In this document: positions 36,916 to 46,388 of the stretch, piece after piece
Numbering within the stretch: the first letter of the stretch is position 1
Layout: every line of letters starts with the position of its first letter
NCBI RefSeq assembly: GCF_002272865.1
Contig: NZ_MLAP01000004.1
Span: 1-64,000 of the forward strand
DNA: 64,000 nt
Source of the DNA: Helicobacter sp. 12S02634-8
GTDB taxonomy: Bacteria; Campylobacterota; Campylobacteria; Campylobacterales; Helicobacteraceae
Direction of reading: 5' to 3'
Position numbers and translations under genes: made by a program
The notes under the pieces: model-generated
Told to the model about the DNA's origin: nothing
Databases searched by the model: none
The model's input: only the letters and a program-made list of their open reading frames with translations

Positions 36916-37581
36916 TTGTCAGAAATCATCACTTTTATTATCGATGGTGTGGGAAGTCTGGGATATTTTGGGATTTTTATTATGATGTTTTTGGAGTCAA
37001 GCTTTTTCCCTTTCCCCTCTGAGGTGGTGATGATACCTGCTGGCTACTTGGCATATCAAGGGCAAATGAATATCTATATCGCTATTTTGTTTGGGATTTT
37101 AGGGAGTCTTTGCGGGGCTTTGTTTAATTATTATATCGCTTGGAAATTTGGCAGAGGTATCATTTTGACCTATGGCAAATATTTTCTTTTCACCGAAAAA
37201 TCAATGCTAAAAATGGAAAATTACTTCAAAAAACACGGCGAAATCAGCACCTTTTTAGGCAGGCTTATCCCTGGTGTGCGTCAATATATCTCCTTGCCTG
37301 CTGGGCTAGCAAAAATGGGATTGGTAAAATTCTGCTTTTATAGTGCGCTAGGGGCTGGGATTTGGGTGGGGATTTTAAGTATCTTTGGTTATTATATCGG
37401 CGTGTGGTTGGGGACAGATATCAGCACTCAAAATATCATCGAAACTTTTACAGCTAAATCCCTAAACAACGATGAGAAAAGTATCAAGACCTCTTTGCAT
37501 TTGATTGTCTTTTCTACATTGATTGTTGTAGTCATAATAGCCTTAGCTTATATTTTATACCAAAAAAGAAAGAGGAAATAA
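36916..37581 (+). CDS. DedA family membrane protein
   Basis: 221 residues with four to five hydrophobic segments. The DedA/VTT landmarks are ESSFFPFPSEVVMIPAGYLA near the N-terminus and FLGRLIPGVRQYISLPAG in the re-entrant loop region. Family members are polyprenyl-phosphate or phospholipid translocases needed for envelope homeostasis. The start is TTG, chosen because AAAAGGA sits 6 bases upstream and the first helix follows directly. pyrF starts at the next base after the stop. Confidence 0.88.
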   Translation: MSEIITFIIDGVGSLGYFGIFIMMFLESSFFPFPSEVVMIPAGYLAYQGQMNIYIAILFGILGSLCGALFNYYIAWKFGRGIILTYGKYFLFTEKSMLKMENYFKKHGEISTFLGRLIPGVRQYISLPAGLAKMGLVKFCFYSALGAGIWVGILSIFGYYIGVWLGTDISTQNIIETFTAKSLNNDEKSIKTSLHLIVFSTLIVVVIIALAYILYQKRKRK

Positions 37582-38295
37582 ATGCAGCTTTGCATTGCTT
37601 TAGACCTAGAGAGTCAGTCAAAAAATCTATCTTTACTCCAAGAAGTGAAAGACTTTGATGTGTGGATAAAAATCGGTCTTAGGTCTTATATCCGCGATGG
37701 TGTGGGGCTTTTAGAAAAGGCTAAAAAGCTCAACCCTGATTTTAAAATATTCTTAGATCTCAAACTCTATGATATTCCCAACACAATGGCTGATGCAGCC
37801 TTTGAATGTGCACAAGTAGGTGCTGATATGCTCACCTTGCATACAAGCAGTGGGAAAATAGCTATGCAGAGTGTGATGGAACGATTAGACAAACTCGCAC
37901 AACGCCCCCTTGTGATGGGCGTGAGTGCATTGACAAGTTTTGAAAACGTTAGCTTTGAGCCCATTTACAATGCCCCCCTAGACACACACGCCCCTTTTTT
38001 AGCAAGATTGGGCTATGAAAGTGGTATCGATGGGGCTGTATGCTCTGTGTATGAAAGTCTTGCAATCAAAGCCAGCACAAACCCAACTTTCCTCACACTC
38101 ACACCAGCCATACGCCCCTTTGAGCCTAGCAGTGATGACCAAAAGCGCGTGAGCGATCTTATGGGGGCAAAACAGGCTTTAGCTGATTTTATCGTTATTG
38201 GCAGACCTATCTATCACGCCCCACAACCTGCTGTGCTTGTCGCAAAAATCCTCCAAACAATTCAGGAAATGGAAAATGAAAACCCAACTCATTGA
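37582..38295 (+). CDS. pyrF: PyrF, orotidine 5'-phosphate decarboxylase
   Basis: 237-residue TIM barrel. The catalytic D-K-x-x-D tetrad is in FLDLKLYDIPNTM, with CIALDLES at the start and DFIVIGRPIYHA at the phosphate-binding end. It makes UMP in pyrimidine synthesis. It abuts dedA and overlaps panC by 20 bases. Confidence 0.95.
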   Translation: MQLCIALDLESQSKNLSLLQEVKDFDVWIKIGLRSYIRDGVGLLEKAKKLNPDFKIFLDLKLYDIPNTMADAAFECAQVGADMLTLHTSSGKIAMQSVMERLDKLAQRPLVMGVSALTSFENVSFEPIYNAPLDTHAPFLARLGYESGIDGAVCSVYESLAIKASTNPTFLTLTPAIRPFEPSSDDQKRVSDLMGAKQALADFIVIGRPIYHAPQPAVLVAKILQTIQEMENENPTH

Positions 38296-39112
38296 CACAA
38301 TCCAAGCACTCCACGACTATAAAACCACTCTCAAGCCAGAAGATAGTATCGGGCTTGTGCCGACTATGGGGGCTTTGCATGCAGGGCATTTGAGCTTGAT
38401 ACAAAAGTCCAAAGCCCAAAATACCCATACCATTGTTTCTATTTTTGTCAATCCTACGCAGTTTGGCCCCAAAGAAGATTTCAATCAATACCCCAGAGAT
38501 TTGCAAAAAGACCTCTTTCTTTGTAGCACAAATGGTGTCGATGCAGTCTTTGCTCCCACGATCGCACAAATGTATCCCCATAGCGATACAATCACGCTCG
38601 CCCCACCCAAAAACTTAGGCTATGTATTTGAGGGCTTTATCCGTGAGGGGCATTTCAGTGGTGTGCTCACGATTGTCTTAAAACTCCTCCATCTCATCGC
38701 CCCCAATCGGGCATATTTTGGTCAAAAAGACGCACAACAGCTATTATTGATCCAAAGACTCTCTCATGACCTATTCTTGCCTGTCCAAATTATCCCCTGC
38801 CCCACCCAAAGGGACACAGACGGACTGGCTTTGAGCTCTCGGAATATCTACTTAAGCCCCCAAGAAAGGCAAATAGCCCTAAAAATCCCTGCCACACTAG
38901 AAGCCATCAAACAAAAAATCCAAGAAGGGCAAACACAAAGCGCAGCTCTTTTAGCCATAGGCAAGCAAATGCTCCAGGGGCTAGATATTGAGTATTTTGC
39001 TATCTGTGACCACCATCTAAGCCCTTTAGATACAATCCAAAAAGATGGCACGATTGTCTTAGTCGCAGCAAAAGTCGGCAAGACCCGATTGATCGATAAT
39101 CTATGGATATAA
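38276..39112 (+). CDS. panC: PanC, pantothenate synthetase
   Basis: 278 residues. It joins beta-alanine and pantoate with ATP. The HIGH-type motif is in VPTMGALHAGHLSLI; VSIFVNPTQFGPKEDFNQYP, YFGQKDAQQLLLI and LALSSRNIYLS (KMSKS-like) are conserved. I place the start at ATG 38276 (AGGAAATGGAAA upstream), inside the pyrF end, because the frame upstream reads pyrF DNA. The porin gene starts 4 bases after its stop. Confidence 0.95.
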   Translation: MKTQLIDTIQALHDYKTTLKPEDSIGLVPTMGALHAGHLSLIQKSKAQNTHTIVSIFVNPTQFGPKEDFNQYPRDLQKDLFLCSTNGVDAVFAPTIAQMYPHSDTITLAPPKNLGYVFEGFIREGHFSGVLTIVLKLLHLIAPNRAYFGQKDAQQLLLIQRLSHDLFLPVQIIPCPTQRDTDGLALSSRNIYLSPQERQIALKIPATLEAIKQKIQEGQTQSAALLAIGKQMLQGLDIEYFAICDHHLSPLDTIQKDGTIVLVAAKVGKTRLIDNLWI

Positions 39113-39116
39113 AACA

Positions 39117-40352
39117 ATGCAAGCAACTCAAAAAATATTTTTGAAAACCACCCTTTGGCTCATAGTTTCTCTTGGAGGGCTTTATGGCTATGATAGTATC
39201 GATGAAGCCTTGAAAAATGGAGTTTCTAAGGGCGATGTGATTTTTTATGGGGATTATCAAGGTCTGCACCAAGGCAGTGCGATGAGTGTAGGGAAAAATC
39301 TCGCTACCTATAGCTACATAGGGAACACAAGCTATCTTTTAGGGAGCGTGGGGCTGGGCTATACTTCTGGTTTTTATAAAAATATCCGCGCTGCTATTGG
39401 CTTTAGGGCAGCTATGCCTTTTTGGAACGCACATAAAAATCTGATTTTACCCGTGCAAGCTGGTATCAGGGACATAGGCAAAGGCGATGGGGCTAAGGAT
39501 TTTTTCAACCACAATCAAGCCGCGCTCGCTGAATCATTTTTTGAATATTTTGATGGAGATACCAACATCAAAGCAGGGCGATTTGTGATCCCCAATGAAT
39601 GGATCAATACAATGAGCGATGGTGTCTGGATACGCAACCGATCGATTGAAAACTTAATGCTTGAGGGCTTTTGGGTCAATGACTACGGACGCATAGCCTA
39701 TTATCAAATGACTGGATTTGAAAAAATCAACCCCCACTCAGATTTTGGACTTTTAAACCTCGCACTCAAATATTACATCACCCCCACACTCACCATCAAA
39801 GCCTACACTTTTTTCACACCTAAGGTATTTACAGCACTTGGGGCTAGGGTCTATGGACGTTTTGATATTTCAAAGTTTTTTATCGGTGGAGATGTCGGCT
39901 ATGCCTATAGTATCGAGGGAGCAGAGCGTTATAGCGGCTTTTTGCATAATGGAGCAGCACTCGATGCAAAGGTATTTTTTGGAATGAAATTTTTTGAACT
40001 CGCTGCAGGCTATATCCACACAAGCAAAGCTTCTGGGTGGGGAAATTTAGACATTATGGGCGATAACATTGATCCGTTTTTTGTCTGGGGAGGTAAGGCT
40101 ATTAAAACCCAGAGAAATGGCAACCTCATCTATGCAACCATCAGTGCAAATGTCGAACGATTCAAATTTTCCCTCACTTATGGCAGCACTTCTTATAACA
40201 TCGCCTCACGACAAAATGAAGTCAATTTTTCTACAGAAATTGGCTTCACGCACAATGTCTTTGGTGTATTCAATCTCCTCAACACACACAAAAGCACCGA
40301 CAATATCCCCACCACCACACAAATCAATGGCGGTATCAGATTGTCTTTTTAA
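39117..40352 (+). CDS. Outer-membrane porin, OprD/Hof-like family
   Basis: 411 residues with a signal peptide (about residues 1-25, LIVSLGGLYGYDS) and a barrel of alternating strands ending GGIRLSF with terminal Phe. Segments such as ESFFEYFDGDTNIKAGRFVI, NEWINTMSDGVWIRNRSIEN and ALKYYITPTLTIKAYTFF are like the Helicobacter Hof/OprD-like outer-membrane proteins. Substrate unknown. It sits 4 bases after panC and 72 bases before feoB. Confidence 0.8.
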   Translation: MQATQKIFLKTTLWLIVSLGGLYGYDSIDEALKNGVSKGDVIFYGDYQGLHQGSAMSVGKNLATYSYIGNTSYLLGSVGLGYTSGFYKNIRAAIGFRAAMPFWNAHKNLILPVQAGIRDIGKGDGAKDFFNHNQAALAESFFEYFDGDTNIKAGRFVIPNEWINTMSDGVWIRNRSIENLMLEGFWVNDYGRIAYYQMTGFEKINPHSDFGLLNLALKYYITPTLTIKAYTFFTPKVFTALGARVYGRFDISKFFIGGDVGYAYSIEGAERYSGFLHNGAALDAKVFFGMKFFELAAGYIHTSKASGWGNLDIMGDNIDPFFVWGGKAIKTQRNGNLIYATISANVERFKFSLTYGSTSYNIASRQNEVNFSTEIGFTHNVFGVFNLLNTHKSTDNIPTTTQINGGIRLSF

Positions 40353-40359
40353 AACCTTA

Positions 40360-40389
40360 TAATAATAATTAATCTTAGTTAGTTATAAT
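40360..40389 (+). promoter_or_regulatory. feoB: feoB promoter with a Fur-box-like palindrome
   Basis: TAATAATAATTAATC (40360-40374) resembles the Helicobacter Fur operator (TAATAATnATTATTA half-sites) and is followed by TATAAT at 40384-40389, about 36 bases before the feoB ATG. Iron repression of feoB by Fur is known in the genus; the match here is by eye. Confidence 0.45.
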
Positions 40390-40424
40390 CTTTATCCAAT
40401 AAACCCAACATTTAAGATAAACAA

Positions 40425-42593
40425 ATGCAAACAATTACCGTAGCACTCGTTGGACAGCCTAATGTAGGAAAAAGCTCCTTGATAAATAGCATCTCTGGGG
40501 CACATCTCAAAGTGGGAAATTTCACAGGCGTAACCGTTGAAAAAGCCGAAGCCTCGTTGTATTATGATGGCTTTAAAATCACGATTATCGACTTACCTGG
40601 CACCTATTCACTCAACAATTTCACCATCGAAGAAAAAGTCACCAAAGATTTTTTAGAAAATGGATCTTATGACATCATCTTAAATGTCCTTGATGCGACA
40701 AATCTTGAACGCAATCTCGCCTTGAGCGCACAAGTCCTAGAGCTCAACAAAAAAACCTTAGTCGCGCTCAATATGTGGGACGAAGCCCAAAAAGAACATA
40801 TCAACATCGATGCAAAGCTCCTTTCAGAAATACTCGGTGTGGTGTGTATCCCCACTTCAGCAAACAAACACTTAAACATCGAACTCTTGCTCCAAACCAT
40901 CATCAAAATCTATCAAAACAAATTCTCCCCCCCTAAGAGAATCTATGCAGATTTTATCGAAACACAAATCCAAGCACTAGAGCAGTTTTTGACACAAAAA
41001 GCATACCCTGAAGTCACAAACTTCCTCACGCACTCTCAAAGCAAAGAACCCCTCTCGCTCAGGCAAGTAGCCATCATGCTCCTCTCCCAGCAAACCTCTG
41101 TATATACCTATCTCCACGACAAGGCTTGCTACCCTGAGCTTTCTCCTGTCATACGCACTGCTATCAATGAGCTTTATAAAGCCTCTGGAGAGCAAAACAC
41201 GCAAAATATTTTTGCCTCTGATGCCCTCGCTTTTAGCAAAGGAGCTACCCACGAAGTCTTATCTTTACCCAAAAAATCCCAACTCTACTCGCAAAAAATC
41301 GATAATATTTTGCTCGATAAATTCTTTGGTCTGCCAATTTTTTTGCTGTTTATGTTTATTATTTTTTATCTGAGCTTTATCATCGGCGGGACACTGCAGA
41401 CTTATGCTGAAGATGGGATTGAGTGGCTGGGTGCGTGGGTCAAGCTAAGCATACCCAACGCAGATTTTGCCTCTTTGATAGGTGATGGGGTCATCGGAGG
41501 AGTGGGGGCTGTGATTTCATTTTTGCCTTTGATTGTGATTTTGTATTTTGGTATCTCGCTCCTAGAAGCCACAGGCTATATGTCACGTGTAGCGTTTTTG
41601 CTTGATGGGATTTTCCATAAATTTGGCTTGCACGGCAAGAGTTTTATCCCACTTGTTACGGGCTTTGGCTGTAGTGTGCCTGCTTATATGGCCACACGCA
41701 CCTTGCAGAATAAAAACGAACGTCTGATCACTTTATTCATCATTGGTTTCATGAGCTGTAGCGCAAGGCTGCCAATTTATGTGCTTTTTATTGGGGCATT
41801 TTTTCCTGACAAATACGCAGGGATCGTGCTTTTTGCTATCTATATGCTTGGGGCTTTGGTCGCACTTTTGATGGCTAAGCTCCTCAAGCTCAGTGTTTTC
41901 AAGGGCAAAAATGAACCTTTTGTGATGGAAATGCCAAAATACCGACTCCCTAGCTGGCGTATTGTCTGGTTTAGTATCTATACTAAATCTTTGATGTATC
42001 TCAAAAAAGCAGGGACTTTTATCTTAGTGGGCTCTATGGTCGTGTGGTTTGCCTCCCAATACCCTAAAAATCATAGCTTAGAAGCCCAATATCAAGACAA
42101 AATCACAGCGCTCAAAGCCACCCCCCTCCCTAAAGACCAAAAAGATGAAAATATCCTTGAGCTTGAAAATGAACTCGAAGAGCTTTTAATGCAGCAAAGC
42201 TATGCAGGGCGCATAGGGATATTTTTACAGCCGATTTTTTCACCGATGAATTTTGACTGGCGCTTATCCATCTCATTAGTCACAGGTTTTGCAGCTAAAG
42301 AAGTGGTCGTATCCACTCTGGGCGTCCTCTATGCCTTAGGCGATACTCAAGATGAGAGTTCTGAGAGCTTTAGAGATGTATTACACAAAAATATTGGTAT
42401 CCCCTCAGCGATTGCCTTCATTATTTTTATTATGTTTTATATCCCTTGTTTTGCTGCTACAATCACCTTTGGCAGGGAAGCAGGGGGTGCGAGATTTGTC
42501 TTGTATCTCTTTGTATTCACCACAGCTGTGGCTTATATTTTTTCTTTACTGGGCTTTTGGGCGACAAAATATGTAATGCTCTGGCTTGCTTGA
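40425..42593 (+). CDS. feoB: FeoB, ferrous iron transporter
   Basis: 722 residues: a cytosolic G domain with G1 GQPNVGKSSLI, G3 DLPGTYSL and G4 NMWD, a helical regulatory domain, then about eight membrane helices with the two gate motifs, one in PLVTGFGCSVPAYMATRTL and one in LVTGFAAKEVVVSTLGVL. It takes up Fe(II) across the inner membrane, the main iron route in Helicobacter. No feoA is adjacent, which is usual for the group. It is a single gene with its own promoter. Confidence 0.96.
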   Translation: MQTITVALVGQPNVGKSSLINSISGAHLKVGNFTGVTVEKAEASLYYDGFKITIIDLPGTYSLNNFTIEEKVTKDFLENGSYDIILNVLDATNLERNLALSAQVLELNKKTLVALNMWDEAQKEHINIDAKLLSEILGVVCIPTSANKHLNIELLLQTIIKIYQNKFSPPKRIYADFIETQIQALEQFLTQKAYPEVTNFLTHSQSKEPLSLRQVAIMLLSQQTSVYTYLHDKACYPELSPVIRTAINELYKASGEQNTQNIFASDALAFSKGATHEVLSLPKKSQLYSQKIDNILLDKFFGLPIFLLFMFIIFYLSFIIGGTLQTYAEDGIEWLGAWVKLSIPNADFASLIGDGVIGGVGAVISFLPLIVILYFGISLLEATGYMSRVAFLLDGIFHKFGLHGKSFIPLVTGFGCSVPAYMATRTLQNKNERLITLFIIGFMSCSARLPIYVLFIGAFFPDKYAGIVLFAIYMLGALVALLMAKLLKLSVFKGKNEPFVMEMPKYRLPSWRIVWFSIYTKSLMYLKKAGTFILVGSMVVWFASQYPKNHSLEAQYQDKITALKATPLPKDQKDENILELENELEELLMQQSYAGRIGIFLQPIFSPMNFDWRLSISLVTGFAAKEVVVSTLGVLYALGDTQDESSESFRDVLHKNIGIPSAIAFIIFIMFYIPCFAATITFGREAGGARFVLYLFVFTTAVAYIFSLLGFWATKYVMLWLA

Positions 42594-42658
42594 AATATCA
42601 GACTTCAAGCAATCTAGCAAGCCCGTTTTACTTAGGCTTTGAGAGGTTTATGCGTGTC

Positions 42659-42688
42659 TTGACAAAAACAACGCACTTTGAGTATAAT
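42659..42688 (+). promoter_or_regulatory. Consensus promoter for the tRNA cluster
   Basis: A perfect TTGACA (42659-42664) and a perfect TATAAT (42683-42688) with an 18-base spacer, 18 bases before tRNA-Pro. It is the best sigma-70-type promoter in the window. Confidence 0.75.
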
Positions 42689-42706
42689 AATGCCTTGCAA
42701 ATTTGT

Positions 42707-42784
42707 CGGGGCGTAGCGCAGTCTGGTTAGCGCACTTGGTTTGGGACCAAGGGGTCGAAGGTTCGAATCCTTTCGCCCCGACCA
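42707..42784 (+). tRNA. tRNA-Pro (TGG)
   Basis: Cloverleaf with acceptor CGGGGCG/CGCCCCG, anticodon loop TTTGGGA (anticodon TGG) closed by CTTGG/CCAAG, T arm around TTCGAAT, and encoded CCA. First of four tRNAs in one transcript. Confidence 0.95.
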
Positions 42785-42802
42785 TTTTGGCTTGATTCTT
42801 AT

Positions 42803-42880
42803 GGTGGGTGTAGCTCAGTTGGTTAGAGCATCAGGTTGTGGCTCTGAGGGTCGTGGGTTCGAGCCCCATCTCCCACCCCA
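42803..42880 (+). tRNA. tRNA-His (GTG)
   Basis: Anticodon loop TTGTGGC with anticodon GTG, closed by CAGG/CTCTG-type pairs. An additional 5' G before GTGGGTG provides the G-1 typical of tRNA-His, opposite C73. The T arm is GTGGG-TTCGAGC-CCCAT and CCA is encoded. There is one U-U mismatch in the acceptor. Confidence 0.93.
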
Positions 42881-42908
42881 TATTTACTTTTTATTCCATA
42901 CATTTTTT

Positions 42909-42985
42909 GCGTTCGTAGCTCAATTGGATAGAGCACCAGACTTCGGATCTGGGGGTTAGGGGTTCGACTCCCTTCGGGCGTACCA
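42909..42985 (+). tRNA. tRNA-Arg (TCG)
   Basis: Acceptor GCGTTCG/CGGGCGT, anticodon stem CCAGA/TCTGG around loop CTTCGGA (anticodon TCG), T loop TTCGACT and encoded CCA. Confidence 0.93.
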
Positions 42986-43002
42986 CCCCTTTTAGTGATA
43001 TT

Positions 43003-43079
43003 GCGCTCGTAGCTCAGTTGGATAGAGCAACAGCCTTCTAAGCCGTAGGTCGCAGGTTCGAATCCTGCCGGGCGCACCA
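43003..43079 (+). tRNA. tRNA-Arg (TCT)
   Basis: Acceptor GCGCTCG/CGGGCGC, anticodon stem ACAGC/GCCGT (one A-C mismatch) around loop CTTCTAA (anticodon TCT), T arm GCAGG-TTCGAAT-CCTGC and encoded CCA. Last of the Pro-His-Arg-Arg cluster. Confidence 0.93.
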
Positions 43080-43252
43080 CTTTTGTTTTTCTATCTTTTA
43101 TCTATCTTTGACCTCTGCTTTTTGATAGATTTTTTCAATCGCTAGTATGCCCCCCTTGAGTTTAAAATAGAGCGTTTGCGTTTGGTTCAAATGGATTGGT
43201 TTAAAAATTTTAGAGAAAATGCAAATTTTAAATCCTAGCTAAAGGCTTTTGT

Positions 43253-43546
43253 ATGAAAAAAATCTTATTTGGAGCTATGGGCGCACTGACCCTAGCACTG
43301 CAAGTCAATGGAGCGAGCAAAACCACACAAACGCCCAAATCCCCCACTTTCCCTGCGTATATAGATAGCTGTATCGATGGGTATGTGTATCGCGTATTTA
43401 TCGATAGCCACAATCAGATCATTCCCACATCTATCCATCAAGTGATGATAAAAAGCGTGCTGCACGAAAAAATCCTACCCAAACAATGCACCCAAGGGGC
43501 AAAATCCGACAATCAAGCAAGACATCAAGAGTTTGATAGCAAATAA
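43253..43546 (+). CDS. Small secreted protein of unknown function
   Basis: 97 residues with a clear signal peptide (KKILFGAMGALTLALQVNGA, cleavage near residue 21) and a mature chain of about 76 residues carrying two cysteines (in DSCIDGYVYRVF and LPKQCTQG) that could form one disulfide after export. The ATG at 43253 follows a 170-base spacer after the tRNA cluster. No family is recognised. The C-terminal tail is polar and probably disordered. Confidence comes from the signal peptide and clean frame. Confidence 0.65.
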   Translation: MKKILFGAMGALTLALQVNGASKTTQTPKSPTFPAYIDSCIDGYVYRVFIDSHNQIIPTSIHQVMIKSVLHEKILPKQCTQGAKSDNQARHQEFDSK

Positions 43547-43562
43547 CTCCAAACAAAGCCCA

Positions 43563-44981
43563 TCAAACTAGTCTTCTAGGCTGCTTCCAAGCACCCCTTT
43601 GGAACACCAGCCAAAAAATCCCTGCACGGATATAAGTTTCTAAAAAAATCATCAGAAAAATCCACGCCACACCAAACCCAAAATGTATCAGCAGCCACAT
43701 AGGCAAGATACGAAAAGTCCAGATACTCCCTGCGTTGATCCATAAAGAAATTTTAGTGATACCTGCTCCTCTGAGTGCGCCATCAAGCACAAAAATCACA
43801 ATCAAAGGGACTTGAGAAAACCCCACGGCCAAAAGATAGAGCCTAGAAATATGCAAGACCTCTGACTCTGTGGTGAAAATAGAAGAAAAATCGTGTGCAA
43901 AAATCGCCATCAAAATACCCAAAACACCCATCAAGATTGAAGCGATTTTGAGAATAGTGGCAATAAAATCACTGGCTAAATCGATACGATTTGCCCCCAA
44001 AGACTGCCCCATCAAAGCCATTGCTGCGACCATAAACCCAAAGCCAGGCATGAACGAAAATGCCTCAATGCGACTGCCAATCTGCGCACCTGCTAGGACA
44101 CTATCGCCATATTCAGAGAGGAATTTGGTCGTAAGAACTAGGGAAAATAAAGTCAAAAGCCGCTCAAGCCCTGCTGGGATACCAATCCTTAGGGCATTAG
44201 CAAAAAATCGGTAGCAAAATCGCAATTCAAAATGCAAATATGCCTTAGGCAAAAACATCAAAGCAAGCAAAATCGCAAGCTCCAAATAAGCAATCCCAAC
44301 ATTAGCATAAGCTGCACCGATAATCTCAAGCCTCGGGAAACCAAAAGCGCCAAAAATCAGTATGTAGTTCAAGAGGACACAAAAACTTGTGGTAAAAATG
44401 CGTATCATGAAAGGCGTGAGTGTATCGCCAATAGCTGCGAGGGCTGAGATGACAATATTTTTTAAAAACATCGCAGGGAGAGAATAAATCATGATTTGCA
44501 GATAAGTATCAGCAAGCTCTCTAGCATTAGCACTGAGCGTGATCCAATCCAAAAAATAACGATAACTATAAAACCCTAGCCCCAATATGGGGATACAAGC
44601 AAGGAAAGCACCGCAGGTAAGAGTCGAAAACACAAGAATAGCATTGTCCCTGTCCTTTGCACCAAAAAATCGCGAGATTTGGGCGTTGGTGCCGATATAA
44701 AGGATAGCATTAAAGGTATAAAAAAGCATAAAAAAATTTAAAGACACGCCAACTGCTACGATATGGGCATCAGAGAGCTTACCCATAAAAAACATAGAAA
44801 TAGCAATAACAAAAATATCCAAAAAGGAATTAGCCCCTGAGGGGAGCGCGATTGTAAAGATTTTTTTGAGTTTCTGGGCTAAAGGGGGCATATCAGTATG
44901 GGGCATGTGTTGATTGGGTATGGGGGCTTGTGATGGGGTTTGGAGCATTGCAATCAATCTTTTGAGTGTTTTTAGTATCAT
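43563..44981 (-). CDS. MATE family multidrug efflux transporter
   Basis: 472 residues with twelve predicted helices and a hydrophilic N-terminal tail of about 35 residues. MATE-type segments include ALPSGANSFLDIFVIAISMF, GTNAQISRFFGAKDRDNAIL and, in the second half, GIPAGLERLLTLF with MGQSLGANRIDLA. Such pumps expel cationic drugs in exchange for H+ or Na+. A later start at residue 12 (MLQTPS) is possible. It lies 30 bases after the NhaC-like antiporter gene, so sodium-linked transport is a plausible shared theme. Confidence 0.9.
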   Translation of the reverse strand: MILKTLKRLIAMLQTPSQAPIPNQHMPHTDMPPLAQKLKKIFTIALPSGANSFLDIFVIAISMFFMGKLSDAHIVAVGVSLNFFMLFYTFNAILYIGTNAQISRFFGAKDRDNAILVFSTLTCGAFLACIPILGLGFYSYRYFLDWITLSANARELADTYLQIMIYSLPAMFLKNIVISALAAIGDTLTPFMIRIFTTSFCVLLNYILIFGAFGFPRLEIIGAAYANVGIAYLELAILLALMFLPKAYLHFELRFCYRFFANALRIGIPAGLERLLTLFSLVLTTKFLSEYGDSVLAGAQIGSRIEAFSFMPGFGFMVAAMALMGQSLGANRIDLASDFIATILKIASILMGVLGILMAIFAHDFSSIFTTESEVLHISRLYLLAVGFSQVPLIVIFVLDGALRGAGITKISLWINAGSIWTFRILPMWLLIHFGFGVAWIFLMIFLETYIRAGIFWLVFQRGAWKQPRRLV

Positions 44982-45011
44982 ACACTATTTTGGCTAAATA
45001 AGCCCATACCC

Positions 45012-46331
45012 TCAGCCCAAAAGCATTGCACCCACAACACCAAAGACAAACAAAGGGATATTATAAGCAATAAAAGTAGGGACACAAGTATCCCAGATAT
45101 GGTTATGCTGTCCATCGGCATTGAGCCCTGCAGTAGGTCCCATCGTGCTCGAAGATGCCGGTGAGCCCGCATCACCGAGTGCGCCTGCAATACCGAGCAA
45201 TAAAATTGTCGCACTCTTATCAAAGCCCAATGCCACACACAAGGGGCAATAAAAGGCCGCAATCACAGGGATAGTCCCAAATGAAGTGCCGATACCAAGC
45301 GTGATGAGAAGACCGATGACTAACATCAAGATCGCCCCACCAAGCTTGCCCCCCACTGAGGCAGCTGTGATTTCTACTAGCTCTTGGATCGCCCCTGATT
45401 CTTTGAGCACTTCACCAAACCCAGCAGCAATGAGCATGACAAAGGCAATGAAAGCCATCATTTTCATGCCCTCATCAATCACCATATCCATTTCACCCCA
45501 TTTGATGACCTTGCCTGCTAACATCACAACAAGCCCCACAAAAGCCCCAAGAGGGAGCGAGCCTGTGATAATCTGCACACCAAAGGCACAAAAAGCACCC
45601 AAAAGCATAAAATAATCACTCACACCCAACTTAAGATTTTCTAGCTTATGCTCTTGGCTAGCTAGTATTGTATCCCGATAGACTCTGGGCTTAGCATAAA
45701 GTATCAAAATCGCAATCACAAGCCCAACAAACATACTCACGCCCCCAATCCACATCACCGAAGCAATATCTGAAAGATTAACCATAATGCCATTTTGGAT
45801 CATTTGATCACGCAAGATCGTATGGAATATCAGACCAAATCCCACAGGGATACACACATAAGGGGCTTCTAAACCAAAAGTCAAAGCACAAGCAATCGCG
45901 CGACGATCGATTTTCAAACGATTCAAAAGACCTAGGAGTGGTGGGATTAAAATCGGTATAAAAGCAATATGCACAGGGATAAGGTTTTGAGAAAAACAAG
46001 CGATAAAAGCGATAAAAAAGCACAGAAAAATTGCTCTGCCATCGATGAGCTTAGCCATTTTAAAAATCAAGATTTTAGTCAGATTCCCCCGTGAAATCGC
46101 CACAGCCAAAGCCCCTAAAAGTATATAACTCAAGGCAGTTTCTAAATTGCCCCTCATGCCTGCAATCATCACTGACATCGTTTCCATCACTCCAAGTCCT
46201 GAAACAAGCCCAGCGACCAAAGAGGCTGCGATGATAGAAAGTAAGACATTGAAACGGAGCAAGCACAACAAGCACATCACAAACACAGCAATCACAACAG
46301 GATTGAATACAACCAAACTCACGCCCATCAC
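45012..46331 (-). CDS. NhaC-like Na+/H+ antiporter family protein
   Basis: 439 residues, about eleven helices, with the family segments GLGVMETMSVMIAGMRGNLE, FSQNLIPVHIAFIPILIPPL and GTSFGTIPVIAAFYCPLCVA. Near the end, GIAGALGDAGSPASSSTMGP and AGLNADGQHNHIWDTCVPTF carry the polar residues expected of the cation path. It probably exports Na+ for H+, though some relatives carry organic ions. It is in line with the MATE gene downstream and the amidase gene upstream. Confidence 0.85.
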   Translation of the reverse strand: MMGVSLVVFNPVVIAVFVMCLLCLLRFNVLLSIIAASLVAGLVSGLGVMETMSVMIAGMRGNLETALSYILLGALAVAISRGNLTKILIFKMAKLIDGRAIFLCFFIAFIACFSQNLIPVHIAFIPILIPPLLGLLNRLKIDRRAIACALTFGLEAPYVCIPVGFGLIFHTILRDQMIQNGIMVNLSDIASVMWIGGVSMFVGLVIAILILYAKPRVYRDTILASQEHKLENLKLGVSDYFMLLGAFCAFGVQIITGSLPLGAFVGLVVMLAGKVIKWGEMDMVIDEGMKMMAFIAFVMLIAAGFGEVLKESGAIQELVEITAASVGGKLGGAILMLVIGLLITLGIGTSFGTIPVIAAFYCPLCVALGFDKSATILLLGIAGALGDAGSPASSSTMGPTAGLNADGQHNHIWDTCVPTFIAYNIPLFVFGVVGAMLLG

Positions 46332-46388
46332 GCATTTCTCTCCATAGCTAAGACACTCTTACCACTGATTTGCCCCACTCTTGCCCCA

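Noticed and set aside
42741..43080. Open frames over the tRNA cluster (both strands) with plausible peptides
   Set aside because: They are translations of tRNA genes; the VAQLVRA- and GFEPATYG-like strings are well-known artefacts.
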